Below the pieces are notes generated by a model, which made no database searches, was not told the origin of the DNA, and worked only from the letters and a program-made list of their open reading frames with translations. Below, piece by piece: positions 44,468-53,577 of a stretch of DNA of 64,000 nt (position 1 is the stretch's first letter; every line of letters begins with the position of its first letter). The position numbers and the translations under genes were made by a program. The DNA is taken from NCBI GenBank assembly GCA_041658685.1, contig JBAZZS010000002.1, positions 1 through 64,000 on the forward strand. Reading direction: 5' to 3'. This DNA is from Candidatus Gracilibacteria bacterium (GTDB taxonomy: Bacteria > Patescibacteriota > Gracilibacteria > UBA1369 > UBA12473).

Positions 44468-45628
44468 TGACAGTTGGCGATACAGCGCCAGGGTTTCTTT
44501 TGCCGCGCGCTCCCATGAATAATGAGAGTTAAGATTGTAAGAAGCTTGGCTCAAGCGTTCCTGCAAGGCTGAGTCGCGGACGAAATGGGCCAGGGTTTCG
44601 CCCATGGATTTGATGTTTTTGGGGTCGCAAAAAAGCGCGTTTTCCCCCAGGATTTCTCGATGGATGGCGATATCCGAGGTTAGGATCGGCGTGCCAACTG
44701 CGGCGGCTTCAAGGAGCGGAAGATTGAACCCTTCTTCAAGGGAAAAATTCACAAATCCCAAAGCGTTTTGGAGGTATTGAGCGAGCGTTTCGGGGGAAAG
44801 ATAATCGGTGGTCCGAATTTTCCCGAGCAAAGGATTCGACGGTTTTTTAATTGTAGGCGCTTCGAGAATTTCGCGCAAGCTTTTGAGCTCGGTATAATAA
44901 GGATTATCCAGTTTTTTTGCCCCAACCAAAACGAGGTCTATAGGGGTCGTTGGCGCCACATAAGAATTGTAGGCTTCAACCATGCGAAGGACGTTTTTTC
45001 GAATGTCGTAACCGCCTATATAAAGGAGGTAAGGATTTTTGAAAGGACGTTTTGTGGGCTTATTTTGGGTAAAAATCGGGCTCGCAGCCTCGTGAATCAT
45101 AGTGATTTTTCCCCACGGGTATTGGATATGATCGCTGAGCGCCATGGCCGTGGTTTGCGACACGCAAATCAGATGATCGGCTTTAGGCAGAGCTTTTTTC
45201 ATATACGATTGAAAAAAACGCGAACGTAAACGGGGCTGATAATGCTTGGGGTTGGTCCAGGGGATCACGTCGTGCACGGTGACAACCGTTTTAGGTGCGT
45301 TGCATCCCGGAAAGCGCGGATTGGCCGGATACGGATAATGCGCGAGATCGACTTTTTCTTTTTTAAAAAGGCGCGGGACTTGAATTTGTTCCCAAATGAA
45401 TTTGCGAAGACAAGCGGGGATGAATTTCTTTTCAGGAAGAAGGACGAGACGGACGTTTTTGGAAAAAGACGAAAGTTTTTTCTCTAAGGCAGGAAGATTG
45501 GATGGGATCGCCACCACATATTCCACCGACGAATCTTGCTCGGCAAGCGCGTAAAGCAAGTGAGCGGTGTATTGGCCGATACCGGTGTAAGGCAGCGTGA
45601 GAAATCTACCATTGATGCCGATCTTCAT
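44462..45628 (-). CDS. Glycosyltransferase family 4 (GT-B)
   Basis: 388 residues. GINGRFLTLPYTGIGQYTAHLL at the N-terminus (the G-I-G loop), then VTVHDVIPW, LICVSQTTAMAL, YIGGYDIRKNV and the donor-site EGFNLPLLEAAAVGTPIL (E-x7-E pattern). It is typical of mannosyl-/glycosyl-transferases acting on surface polysaccharide or glycolipid at the membrane. No other glycan genes adjoin it. The final residues (RQLSL) and stop come from element H. It lies upstream of the PH-domain cluster on the same strand. Confidence 0.9.
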   Translation of the reverse strand: MKIGINGRFLTLPYTGIGQYTAHLLYALAEQDSSVEYVVAIPSNLPALEKKLSSFSKNVRLVLLPEKKFIPACLRKFIWEQIQVPRLFKKEKVDLAHYPYPANPRFPGCNAPKTVVTVHDVIPWTNPKHYQPRLRSRFFQSYMKKALPKADHLICVSQTTAMALSDHIQYPWGKITMIHEAASPIFTQNKPTKRPFKNPYLLYIGGYDIRKNVLRMVEAYNSYVAPTTPIDLVLVGAKKLDNPYYTELKSLREILEAPTIKKPSNPLLGKIRTTDYLSPETLAQYLQNALGFVNFSLEEGFNLPLLEAAAVGTPILTSDIAIHREILGENALFCDPKNIKSMGETLAHFVRDSALQERLSQASYNLNSHYSWERAAKETLALYRQLSL

Positions 45629-45706
45629 AAGGTATGAGAGATTTTAATTTTACACATTCATAATACAGGTTTTTTTTGATGTGTTAGCCAAAAAACAAAA
45701 ATATAC

Positions 45707-45736
45707 TTGACAGAATCCTTTTTATAATGTTACTGT
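45707..45736 (+). promoter_or_regulatory. Candidate promoter for the MopE-type lipoprotein gene 1
   Basis: A consensus TTGACA (45707-45712) is followed 18 bases later by TACTGT (45731-45736, 3 of 6). A perfect TATAAT (45723-45728) is only 10 bases from the -35, too close to pair with it, but could act with an unseen upstream element. The second lipoprotein gene has a comparable arrangement at 48445-48473. Confidence 0.4.
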
Positions 45737-45796
45737 GACCACCTTTCGCCTTTTTGGCAAAGGTTTCAACTCACTATTTTTTAAAAATATATATCT

Positions 45797-48427
45797 ATGT
45801 TCGACTCATTCAAAAGATTTTTCACTGAAGAGCAAACCCCTAGTGCACCCACCTCAGCGGAGGTTTCTTCCCCTTCTAGCTCTAGCGTTAACTCTTTTGC
45901 TCGTAATGCTCTCCTTGCAACTGCTCTTTTTAGTGCTACTGGATGTGCAAACAACGACAAAAATACTGGCACCACTGATTCTGGGGTGGAAATTCAAGAT
46001 TTAGACGGAGATGGATTTACGAACCTGGGAGGCACTGCCTCTGAGTCAGATTGTAATGATGAGGACGCTCATGTTTACCCCGGAGCCACTGAACTTTGCG
46101 ATGGAGTGGATAATAATTGCGACGGCGTTGTTGATGAAGCAAATGCGGCCGATGCTAAAACTTTTTATACGGATGGAGATGGAGACAGCTTTGGCGATCT
46201 CAATAGCCCGGTACGAGCTTGCGCACAACCCACAGGAACGACAACTGCTAATTTTGCCACAGACTGCAATGATACTGAGGCCACGGTTAACCCTGCTGCC
46301 ACGGAAATGTGCGATGGAATCGACAATAACTGCGACGCGGTCACTGACGAAACTACCGCCGCCGATGCCGCCACTTTTTATCGTGATGCGGATGCGGATA
46401 CTTATGGAGATGCTTCTGTGACTCAACAGGCTTGTTCCGCTCCTTCTGGCTTTGTTGCCAATGCCACGGATTGCGATGATGCTCGAACCGAAACCAATCC
46501 CGCAGCCGATGAATATTGTAATGGGATAGACGATAACTGCGATGGCGATGTGGATCCGACCGATTCCGTTGATGCTCCTATTTGGTATCTTGATAAAGAT
46601 TCTGATGGATCTGGCACGGATGAAACCACGACCCGCCAATGCACTCAACCCGCCGACCCTGTGACTGGAGTGAGTTATGTTGATACGGATGGAGACTGTG
46701 ATGACACCAATAACACGGTCCACCCCGGTGCGATCGAATCCTGCAATGGAGTCGACGATGACTGTGATGGATACGCGGATGATACCGATACAGTCACTTA
46801 CTTTAAAGATACGGATGAAGATGGCTACGGAACTTCCACAGATACTCAATCTAAAATGGTCTGTGAAGAACGCCCTGAAGGTTATGTTACAACGGACGGG
46901 GACTGTAACGACGATGCCTCTGCCATCAACCCCGGAGCCACTGAAATTTGCGATGGAGTAAATAATGATTGCGACGCCGATACGGATGAACCCGATTCAA
47001 CGGATGCTTCCACCTGGTATCAGGATACGGATTCCGATGGTTTCGGAAATGCTGCTGCCTCACAAAGGGATTGCTATCAACCTGCTGACTATGTTGCCGA
47101 CTCCAGCGATTGCGACGACACCGATGCCGCAGTTAACCCCGGTGCTACGGAATATTGCGATGGGGCAGACAATGACTGTAATGGTGTCACCGATGAACCG
47201 ACTGCTGTGGATGCTTTGACTTTTTATCGCGACGCCGATTCCGATACATACGGTAATCCTGCAAGCTCTGAAGAAGCTTGTTCTGCTCCCGCCGGCTATG
47301 TGGCGGATTCCAGTGATTGTGATGATGGTCGCGCCACGGTTAATCCCGGAGCTGCGGAAGTCTGTGATGAGCTCGATAATGACTGCGATGGAACTGTCGA
47401 TGAATCTTCTGCTATCGATGCCGACACTTGGTATCAAGATACCGACAGCGATACCTTCGGAAACGCTGCTGTTTCAACCCCGTCTTGTAATCAACCGATC
47501 AATTATGTTGCCGATGCTACGGACTGTAATGATGCCGATGCAACCATTAATCCCGCCGCTTCCGAACGTTGCGATGACGTGGACAATGACTGCGATGGAA
47601 CCACGGATGAAGCCAGTGCGGTGGATGCCGACACGTTGTATCGCGATGCTGATTCCGATACTTATGGAAATGCTTCCACTTCCACAACATCCTGTTCTGA
47701 TGTGAGCGGCTATGTCACCAATGCCACGGATTGTGACGATACCCTATCCACGGTCCACCCTGATGCCGAAGAAACCTGCGATGGTGTTGACCAAAACTGT
47801 GATGGAGAAGTCGACAACAATGCCACGGATACTTCGGAATGGTTCTCTGATATCGACGAGGATGGATTTGGAGATTCGGAACTCTCGACTTTGGCCTGTG
47901 ACGAACCTGCTGGTTACACAGACAATGCTGACGACTGCGATGACGCCAATGACAAGGTCAATCCCGGTGAAGTCGAAGGCGCAACCTGCGACGGATTTGA
48001 CAACGATTGTTCCGGGGAAGAAGAAACCTCTGCTGGAGAAGCATGCGAAACCGCTATTCAACAAGTGGGTTATAATTATGGAACAGAAGGCGGCGTTTAT
48101 GTCATGGATTCTGAAGGAGGCCGTGTCCTTGTTGCCTATGAAGGGCTTGATAGTTATGTGGGTGCGGGCTGCGACTACCTTGAGGGGACGCTTGATAATG
48201 CCTCCTATACTTGGTTCGATTCCACTCCGGCAACATTTGATGTTTATGGATTAACCTTAGAAACGGATGTCGCCGCTTATCCGGGTTGTGAAAATGTTAC
48301 TTTAGCTGCGTTGGGCGGATATGGAGCTTCCATTTCTGCTCTCACGGATTGTTATGGAACATCATTAACTGCAGAAGCTTTAACTCATAATCCCACAGTG
48401 ATCGGGGTTGAAGCTTGCCGCTTTTAA
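45797..48427 (+). CDS. Predicted lipoprotein with ten putative-metal-binding (MopE-type) repeats
   Basis: 876 residues. A 33-residue N-terminal cytoplasmic extension (Ser/Pro/Thr/Glu-rich) precedes a short hydrophobic stretch ending in lipobox SATGC, so Cys50 would be lipidated by the Lgt/LspA route. Residues about 65-740 hold ten units of about 65-70 residues, each with a calcium-like D-x-D-x-D-G loop, an S/T-DC[DN]D motif and E-x-C-[DN]-G-[VI]-[DN]-x-x-CDG before the next. This is the MopE/putative-metal-binding repeat (copper protein MopE in methanotrophs). The last 130 residues form a separate beta domain with four Cys. It may bind metal at the cell surface. Confidence 0.82.
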   Translation: MFDSFKRFFTEEQTPSAPTSAEVSSPSSSSVNSFARNALLATALFSATGCANNDKNTGTTDSGVEIQDLDGDGFTNLGGTASESDCNDEDAHVYPGATELCDGVDNNCDGVVDEANAADAKTFYTDGDGDSFGDLNSPVRACAQPTGTTTANFATDCNDTEATVNPAATEMCDGIDNNCDAVTDETTAADAATFYRDADADTYGDASVTQQACSAPSGFVANATDCDDARTETNPAADEYCNGIDDNCDGDVDPTDSVDAPIWYLDKDSDGSGTDETTTRQCTQPADPVTGVSYVDTDGDCDDTNNTVHPGAIESCNGVDDDCDGYADDTDTVTYFKDTDEDGYGTSTDTQSKMVCEERPEGYVTTDGDCNDDASAINPGATEICDGVNNDCDADTDEPDSTDASTWYQDTDSDGFGNAAASQRDCYQPADYVADSSDCDDTDAAVNPGATEYCDGADNDCNGVTDEPTAVDALTFYRDADSDTYGNPASSEEACSAPAGYVADSSDCDDGRATVNPGAAEVCDELDNDCDGTVDESSAIDADTWYQDTDSDTFGNAAVSTPSCNQPINYVADATDCNDADATINPAASERCDDVDNDCDGTTDEASAVDADTLYRDADSDTYGNASTSTTSCSDVSGYVTNATDCDDTLSTVHPDAEETCDGVDQNCDGEVDNNATDTSEWFSDIDEDGFGDSELSTLACDEPAGYTDNADDCDDANDKVNPGEVEGATCDGFDNDCSGEEETSAGEACETAIQQVGYNYGTEGGVYVMDSEGGRVLVAYEGLDSYVGAGCDYLEGTLDNASYTWFDSTPATFDVYGLTLETDVAAYPGCENVTLAALGGYGASISALTDCYGTSLTAEALTHNPTVIGVEACRF
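45998..48020 (+). repeat. Ten in-frame repeat units of about 200 bases encoding metal-binding motifs
   Basis: The units share protein but not exact nucleotide identity, so the array is old or under protein-level selection. Units differ mostly in the loop before E-x-C. The unit at about 46660-46760 and the final one (ending EEE) are the most divergent. Confidence 0.75.
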
Positions 48428-48444
48428 AAAAATCACTACAATCC

Positions 48445-48473
48445 TTGACAATTTTTATTTAGTGTGTTTAAAT
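48445..48473 (+). promoter_or_regulatory. Promoter for the second MopE-type lipoprotein gene
   Basis: TTGACA (48445-48450) and TTAAAT (48468-48473, 4 of 6) are 17 bases apart. The start codon ATG 48505 is 31 bases downstream, with no Shine-Dalgarno sequence in the leader. Confidence 0.6.
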
Positions 48474-48504
48474 TAATACCCTTAGTTCTTAAAAACTTTA
48501 CTTT

Positions 48505-49425
48505 ATGAGATCTACCCCCCAAACCGGACTTGATCAAAATTCCCTCTCTACAGAGGTCCCCAGAAGCGTTGGCCCTGACAATTCCCTCTTTTCCCGTGCT
48601 ACCAAGACCATCATCGGCCCTATGCGCAATGCAATTTTACTCACCGGATTAACATTCGTTCTTCCTAACATGATGGGCTGTGAAAGATCCAGTGTCTCGC
48701 CTAAAGGCGAAGACACTGCAGGAGAATTTGATCCTAATTTTTATGACAAGGATCACGATGGATTCAATCCCAATGAAGGAGATTGTAATGATCAAAATCC
48801 TGACATCAACCCTGCTGCCCCTGAAACTTTTTATAACGGCGTTGATCAGGACTGCAATGGATCCAATGACAATGACGCGGATGGAGATGGAGCTGAATCC
48901 TCTCTTTATGGCGGCACGGATTGTGACGATTCCAATCTAAATAATGTCTCCGATTGTGATGTGCTCTTTAATATGAGTGCCCAATACGGAAGCATTGGCC
49001 CTGTGACAGATATTTCTTATGATCGCGAAGGAATTTACTTTGTTGGGACAGGAGAAGACCAACAAGCAGTCACTCCTAACTCTATTTGCCAATTGGCCGG
49101 ATTTGATCAAGCTGAATTTGCCCGAGGCTGGGAATGGATGGAATGCGCCGGAGTTCCGGTTTCCCTCGACAAATTGGATCCTAAAACTCTTGTTTTCACT
49201 AACATTGAAGCCACTCAAGATTGTGTCGGACAATACTTTGGAAATGAAGGTTACGTAGCAAGCATAAATGATTCCTATGGAACCAACTATACATCTCTCT
49301 CTCCTCATGGGACTTATTATGCACCCACTACGACTATCTCTCTTGGGCAAGGTTATCCGGACAATCTTAACCCGGGGAGGGATGGAGTCGTTTCTTGTGT
49401 CGCAGTTATGCCCGAGGAAAAATAA
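48505..49425 (+). CDS. Predicted lipoprotein with one MopE-type motif and a beta domain
   Basis: 306 residues. As in the upstream gene, a cytoplasmic extension (about 38 residues) precedes the hydrophobic stretch and lipobox NMMGC, so Cys59 would be lipidated. One repeat-like unit follows (DKDHDGFNPNEGDCNDQNPDINP, shown in parts, then VDQDCNG and a Ca-binding-like DADGDGAESS). The remaining 150 residues are beta-rich with paired Cys and end in a conserved SCVAVMPEE. The gene has its own promoter and ends in a terminator, so the two lipoprotein genes are separate transcripts that may serve one function. Confidence 0.75.
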   Translation: MRSTPQTGLDQNSLSTEVPRSVGPDNSLFSRATKTIIGPMRNAILLTGLTFVLPNMMGCERSSVSPKGEDTAGEFDPNFYDKDHDGFNPNEGDCNDQNPDINPAAPETFYNGVDQDCNGSNDNDADGDGAESSLYGGTDCDDSNLNNVSDCDVLFNMSAQYGSIGPVTDISYDREGIYFVGTGEDQQAVTPNSICQLAGFDQAEFARGWEWMECAGVPVSLDKLDPKTLVFTNIEATQDCVGQYFGNEGYVASINDSYGTNYTSLSPHGTYYAPTTTISLGQGYPDNLNPGRDGVVSCVAVMPEEK

Positions 49426-49446
49426 TTAAAAACTCATAAAACCATT

Positions 49447-49477
49447 AAAAAGCTCTTCTAATCAAAGGGCTTTTTTT
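49447..49477. terminator. Bidirectional terminator between lipoprotein gene 2 and murG
   Basis: AAAAAGCTCTT pairs with AAGGGCTTTTT (11 bp, one G-T pair) around a 7-base loop, with T-rich flank on the plus strand and A-rich (T on minus) on the other. It sits between the convergent lipoprotein and murG genes and could serve both. Confidence 0.8.
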
Positions 49478-49493
49478 AATTCTTTCTGGCTTT

Positions 49494-50702
49494 TCAACAA
49501 AAAGAGCGAGCGGCCCCCAATAACTTTTCCCCACTCAGCTCCTCATCCTCAATCACCCAACATTTCCCCCGTTTTCTCATGATCGCGGCATTGGCGGCTT
49601 GGTCGCCGTGGCTCACTTTTCCTCCGAGAGGGATGAGGATGCAGGGTTTGTGAAGCGCCTCGATTTCGGCAATGGAGTTGGCTCCGGCCCGGCTCACGAT
49701 CAAGTCGCTCATGGCATAAAAATCCGCGAGGTCTTCGTTTGCGTATTCGATTTGGCGATAGCCGGACTTTCCGGCTCCCTTGGCCGTATTTTCCCTGTCG
49801 CCGACCTCGTTTTTAACCTTATTGAGCCGGCTTGACTTGTCATTCTCCGGCTTGATCAAGGAATCCATTTTTCCTTTTCCCGTGATGTGTAAAATTTCCA
49901 CTTTTTTCAATAATTCCGGCAACGCCTCTCTCACCGCAACATTGATGCGTTCTGCCCCGAGGCTCCCTCCCATGATTAGCACAATGGGCTTTGCCCCTTT
50001 TAATCCGGACTTTTTTAATCCTTGCGCTCGCGTTCCTTTCACTATTTCTTCTCGGATCGGGACCCCAGTCACCACAATTTTCGCCTTCATTTTTTCACCT
50101 TTAAAATAATCCGCCGCCTCTTTATAACCAAGACAAATCTTTGTTGCAAAGCGCGCCACAATTCGCGTGGTCATTCCCGGGATTGCGTCCGAATCATGAA
50201 TCACAATAGGCACTCGCAACAACCACCCTGCAAAGAGCACCGGGACCGACACGTACCCGCCCTTACTAAAAATTACGTCCGGCTTAAACCGTCTCACCGC
50301 AAAAATCGCCTGAAAAACACCGATTTTAATTCGAACGAGATCACGCACATTCAATAAAATATTCTCAAAGTCGAGATATCGACGCCATTTTCCGGTGGCA
50401 ATGGCTTGATACGGGATCCCCCATTGCTCAGCCAACGCTTTTTCAGGGCCGGTTTTAGAGCCGATGTATAGAAAAATTTTCCCTTGCTCGACGGATGGCG
50501 GATGAAGAATTTTGGCTTTTTTCGCACATTCCAAAAGCACTTCCGCCACTTTTTCGGCGGCCGATGATTTCACTTTTCCCTCTCGAGTTTTTCGAGTCAA
50601 CTTCTCCTCCCCGATTTTCTTCAAGGCCTTAAGTACGGCGATATGCGGCAAAACGTGACCCGCCGTGCCCCCGCCACTTAACAGGATGCGAAGCTCGTGC
50701 AT
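49494..50702 (-). CDS. murG: MurG: UDP-GlcNAc:lipid I transferase
   Basis: 402 residues, longer than usual (about 355). The N-terminal ILLSGGGTAGHVLPHIAVLKAL and the FSKGGYVSVPV and PIVIHDSDAIPG motifs are classic. The donor-binding region has VLIMGGSLGAERINV and SRAGANSIAEIEALHKPCILIPL. A charged insertion (about residues 31-75, KKIGEEKLTRKT and CAKKAKILHPP) follows the first helix. It adds GlcNAc to lipid I to form lipid II at the cytoplasmic membrane face. The gene overlaps the upstream ftsW/rodA end by 74 bases. Confidence 0.92.
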   Translation of the reverse strand: MHELRILLSGGGTAGHVLPHIAVLKALKKIGEEKLTRKTREGKVKSSAAEKVAEVLLECAKKAKILHPPSVEQGKIFLYIGSKTGPEKALAEQWGIPYQAIATGKWRRYLDFENILLNVRDLVRIKIGVFQAIFAVRRFKPDVIFSKGGYVSVPVLFAGWLLRVPIVIHDSDAIPGMTTRIVARFATKICLGYKEAADYFKGEKMKAKIVVTGVPIREEIVKGTRAQGLKKSGLKGAKPIVLIMGGSLGAERINVAVREALPELLKKVEILHITGKGKMDSLIKPENDKSSRLNKVKNEVGDRENTAKGAGKSGYRQIEYANEDLADFYAMSDLIVSRAGANSIAEIEALHKPCILIPLGGKVSHGDQAANAAIMRKRGKCWVIEDEELSGEKLLGAARSFC

Positions 50703-51900
50703 TGGTGTATTGTGAAATATTAAGAAGCACCGCTGCGCCCACCAAAGACATCACCATGGAACTCCCCCCATAACTCACAAACGGAAGCGTGATCCCGGTG
50801 ACGGGAAGGATGGCGATGTTGACAGCGATGTTGATAAAAGCCTGAAACGTGATCCAAATCGTAATTCCGGCTGCGGTGAATTTCGAGAAATTGTCCGGGG
50901 CCTCTTCGGCGATTTGAAGTCCGCGATATAAAATAATGCAGTACGCTAAAACCACAAGGATGGTTCGAATAAATCCAATCTCTTCCGCGGACGCGGCAAA
51001 AATAAAATCATCCGAAGCTTGAGGCAACCAATACGATTTTTGAATGCCTTGCGTCAACCCTCTGCCCCAAATCCCTCCGCTCCCCACCGCAATTTTGGCT
51101 TGCTCGGACTGCCAACAATAACTTTCCGCACACTCTTTTTCATCCGGACTAAAATAAGCGGAAAATCGATCATGCAAACGATCGATGCTTGCAATCGCTC
51201 CAAGTGAAAAAACACAAGTGATGGTGACTCCGAGTACAATATGTCTCCAATTCGCTCCGGCGATAAAATACATACCCGCTGCAATCACGGCAATGACCAT
51301 GGCGGACCCTAAATCCGGCTGTAGAACCACCGGCACCATCACAATCCCGGACACAATACAAAAAGCGATGAACCCCTTGCTGAAATCTTTAATTTCCCCT
51401 TCTCGTTCTTTACGGTCAAACCAATGAGCGAAATAAAAGATCAACGCGAGTTTGGCGATTTCCGTGGGCTGAATGGATTGAAGCATCGGGATATGAGGGA
51501 GAGAAAGCCAACTTCGCGCAAACGTATTGTAATCATGTCCGAACATCAAGACCGCGACGAGCAATGAAAAAGCGAACATAAAAAAAAGAGTCGAAATTTT
51601 TCTCCAAAATTGATAATGAACTTTAAGCAAAGCGACAAAAACCAACACCCCGACCGCGATGCGCATGGCGTGATTTTTAAGCACCAAATAACAATCCACC
51701 CCATCACTCCCGCAATTGGGATAATCGATACCCGAACCCGTGAGTTGAATCGACTTGGGCACCCCGATGCTCGTGATCATGATTAGACTGAAAATAAGCA
51801 ACGAAAAAACCGCGATCAACAACACGTGATCGATGGGATGCGTTGGAGATTTGATGAAATTAAAAAAGCCGGTTTTGGGACGTTTGCGGAGGAGAGGCAT
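50629..51900 (-). CDS. ftsW: FtsW/RodA-family cell-cycle glycosyltransferase
   Basis: 423 residues with about ten membrane spans. The family motifs are present: PTEIAKLALIFYFAHW near the first third, LQPDLGSAMV and, near the end, ITLPFVSYGGSSM. It polymerises lipid II glycan strands at the division septum (FtsW) or the side wall (RodA). Its place directly upstream of murG favours FtsW. The last 25 residues are basic and overlap the murG start. The start is the ATG at 51900. Confidence 0.9.
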   Translation of the reverse strand: MPLLRKRPKTGFFNFIKSPTHPIDHVLLIAVFSLLIFSLIMITSIGVPKSIQLTGSGIDYPNCGSDGVDCYLVLKNHAMRIAVGVLVFVALLKVHYQFWRKISTLFFMFAFSLLVAVLMFGHDYNTFARSWLSLPHIPMLQSIQPTEIAKLALIFYFAHWFDRKEREGEIKDFSKGFIAFCIVSGIVMVPVVLQPDLGSAMVIAVIAAGMYFIAGANWRHIVLGVTITCVFSLGAIASIDRLHDRFSAYFSPDEKECAESYCWQSEQAKIAVGSGGIWGRGLTQGIQKSYWLPQASDDFIFAASAEEIGFIRTILVVLAYCIILYRGLQIAEEAPDNFSKFTAAGITIWITFQAFINIAVNIAILPVTGITLPFVSYGGSSMVMSLVGAAVLLNISQYTNARASHPVKWRGHGGSRFAAYRRT

Positions 51901-51967
51901 GAGGGAATTCTTAAAAAAGCCTCCCCAAATTTAACTCAATTTGTACGCGATGTCGATCAAAGAAAAA

Positions 51968-53017
51968 TCAGGCGGCAAGTTGAGTCGGGGCGGAGGGTGG
52001 CGTCTCCGGAGCTTTTGGTTTTGCGTGTGCCTGAGCTCCATGCGCCCTTGATTTCCCACCTTGGACAACTTCCAGAGCTGGGGCGGGGTGAGGAGCTGAG
52101 GCTTGAGCAGCTGCCATGGCAGCTGTGAATGCATCGTCATGGGCATCCGCTGCCTTAACGGGGTTGGCATGACCGCCTTCTGCTGGGGCATTTTTTGCAG
52201 GAAAATGGCCTCCTTCTTTGTTCCCAAAAGCGCTGGTAGCCCTTATCCCAACCGGAGCTAAGCCACTATCGTCACGTTCATGCGCGTCCCCATCGTTCCA
52301 CCAAGTTTTGGATTTTTCACTCCCATGTCCATTTTCAGCTTTAGGCGAAGAACTCCTCTCTCCTAATACCGAGGTGTCAAAACGGGAATCTTTATGTTTC
52401 ATAGAAAATTCTTTCAATCGTTTCCCAAATGGAGCGGTTAACAATTTCCCTGCGCCCTTAAGAATCGAACCCAATGCCGGGATCACTCCATGATTTCCAG
52501 GCTCAAATTCTCCTTCTTTATTCATTTTAATCCCTGCGACATGACCTATGGTTTTAGCTCCCCCCATCACTATATCCGGTCCCAGATTGGCTAACCCTTT
52601 GAGTCCATTCCCTAAGGCTTTGAAAGGAGTTTTAATGGCTCCCCAAAGTCCATCTTTAAAAAAGGATTTGGCCGCTTTCTTTCCTTCGCCTTTAAAGATA
52701 TTTTTTCCCGTATCCCAAGTCATGCCTTTGATCGATTTTGCTCCTTCCACCAGCACACTTCTGGGGGCAGCGCCCACATCTTGCCATAAAACTTTATCCA
52801 ATCCCGTGTCGACAACTCCCTCCCAAACTCCCTTAAAAATTCCTTCCGTGACTTGCCTTGTCCCTTCAATAACGGTTTTAACTCCTTCTCCTGCTTCTCC
52901 GACCGCTTCCACGGGGTGCTCTAAAGCATACTGCATAGCCGTTGGGAATCCCTCGGTCACAACTTCCTTTGTTGCTTGTCTTATTTCCCGATAGATGAGT
53001 CTCTGTGGTTTAAACAT
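51968..53017 (-). CDS. Hypothetical protein with glycine/alanine-rich helical repeats
   Basis: 349 residues. The first 210 residues carry imperfect amphipathic repeats with Gly-Lys spacing (GVWEGVVDTGLDKV, KGLANLGPDIVMGGAK, GSILKGAGKLLTAPFG), suggestive of a membrane-surface or bacteriocin-like helical region. The remainder is charged and then Pro/Ala-rich (ending APTQLAA), probably disordered. There is no cleavable signal. I recognise no family. It is divergent from lspA, with 89 bases between them, and downstream of nothing obvious. Confidence 0.6.
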   Translation of the reverse strand: MFKPQRLIYREIRQATKEVVTEGFPTAMQYALEHPVEAVGEAGEGVKTVIEGTRQVTEGIFKGVWEGVVDTGLDKVLWQDVGAAPRSVLVEGAKSIKGMTWDTGKNIFKGEGKKAAKSFFKDGLWGAIKTPFKALGNGLKGLANLGPDIVMGGAKTIGHVAGIKMNKEGEFEPGNHGVIPALGSILKGAGKLLTAPFGKRLKEFSMKHKDSRFDTSVLGERSSSPKAENGHGSEKSKTWWNDGDAHERDDSGLAPVGIRATSAFGNKEGGHFPAKNAPAEGGHANPVKAADAHDDAFTAAMAAAQASAPHPAPALEVVQGGKSRAHGAQAHAKPKAPETPPSAPTQLAA

Positions 53018-53106
53018 GACTTAATATTAGCATATTTATAATCTTCTGGCAACCCTAACCGTTCTTTTTTTATGAATTTTTGGAAAAATCTCGTTATGCT
53101 AACGAT

Positions 53107-53577
53107 ATGTTGAAAAAACCATGCTCCTACCTCGTTCTCACCAGCCTTTCGCTCCTGATTTTGTGGACGGATTTATTCACCAAACATGTGGCGGAAACCG
53201 TGTTCAGCGTCCAACCTGTGACTCTTTTCCCGGGAGTTGAATTCATTTATTCAAAAAATACCGGCATCGCATTTGGCCTGCCCGTAGGAGGCATTTTTCT
53301 CCTTATTTTGACCGCACTTCTCATGGTTGGATTTTTAGTGTACGCCCTGCGCCAGCTGGATTTGAGGCGCTGTTCTGTTACAATAATGATAAGTCTTGTT
53401 TTGGGCGGCGCTCTCGGCAATTTCATCGATCGATTTTCCCTTGGATTTGTCCGGGATTTCATCCGCATCGGGCCCTGGCCCACGTTCAATATTGCGGATT
53501 CCGCGCTGTGCATCGGACTGTTTCTCCTCTTTTTATCCTTGATTTTCCCTCCTCATGATGTCCCTTCTCGACGATGA
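53107..53577 (+). CDS. lspA: Lipoprotein signal peptidase LspA (signal peptidase II)
   Basis: 156 residues from the ATG at 53107 (an upstream TTG at 53080 is in frame but unsupported). Four membrane spans. The catalytic aspartates of the family fall in VRDF (Asp117) and FNIAD (Asp131), with GNFIDR (105-110) between. It cleaves prolipoproteins before the lipidated Cys and so serves the lipoproteins at 5152, 45797 and 48505. It overlaps the next membrane-protein gene by 23 bases, suggesting translation coupling. Confidence 0.93.
   Translation: MLKKPCSYLVLTSLSLLILWTDLFTKHVAETVFSVQPVTLFPGVEFIYSKNTGIAFGLPVGGIFLLILTALLMVGFLVYALRQLDLRRCSVTIMISLVLGGALGNFIDRFSLGFVRDFIRIGPWPTFNIADSALCIGLFLLFLSLIFPPHDVPSRR

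Noticed and set aside
45707..45728. TTGACA and perfect TATAAT as a promoter upstream of the MopE-type gene
   Set aside because: They are only 10 bases apart, too close for a sigma-70 promoter; the 18-base-spaced TACTGT is listed as a weak alternative.
46046..46849. Long antisense open frame (about 267 codons) within the MopE-type gene
   Set aside because: It arises from the repetitive codons of the plus-strand gene; the predicted protein is isoleucine/serine-biased and has no start context.
45998..48020. Regular repeat array resembling a CRISPR or satellite
   Set aside because: The repeats are in frame, about 200 bases long, and differ at the nucleotide level while preserving protein motifs; there are no short identical repeats with unique spacers.
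53080..53106. TTG start upstream of lspA
   Set aside because: The ATG at 53107 gives a normal first membrane span; the extra residues are polar and unsupported.
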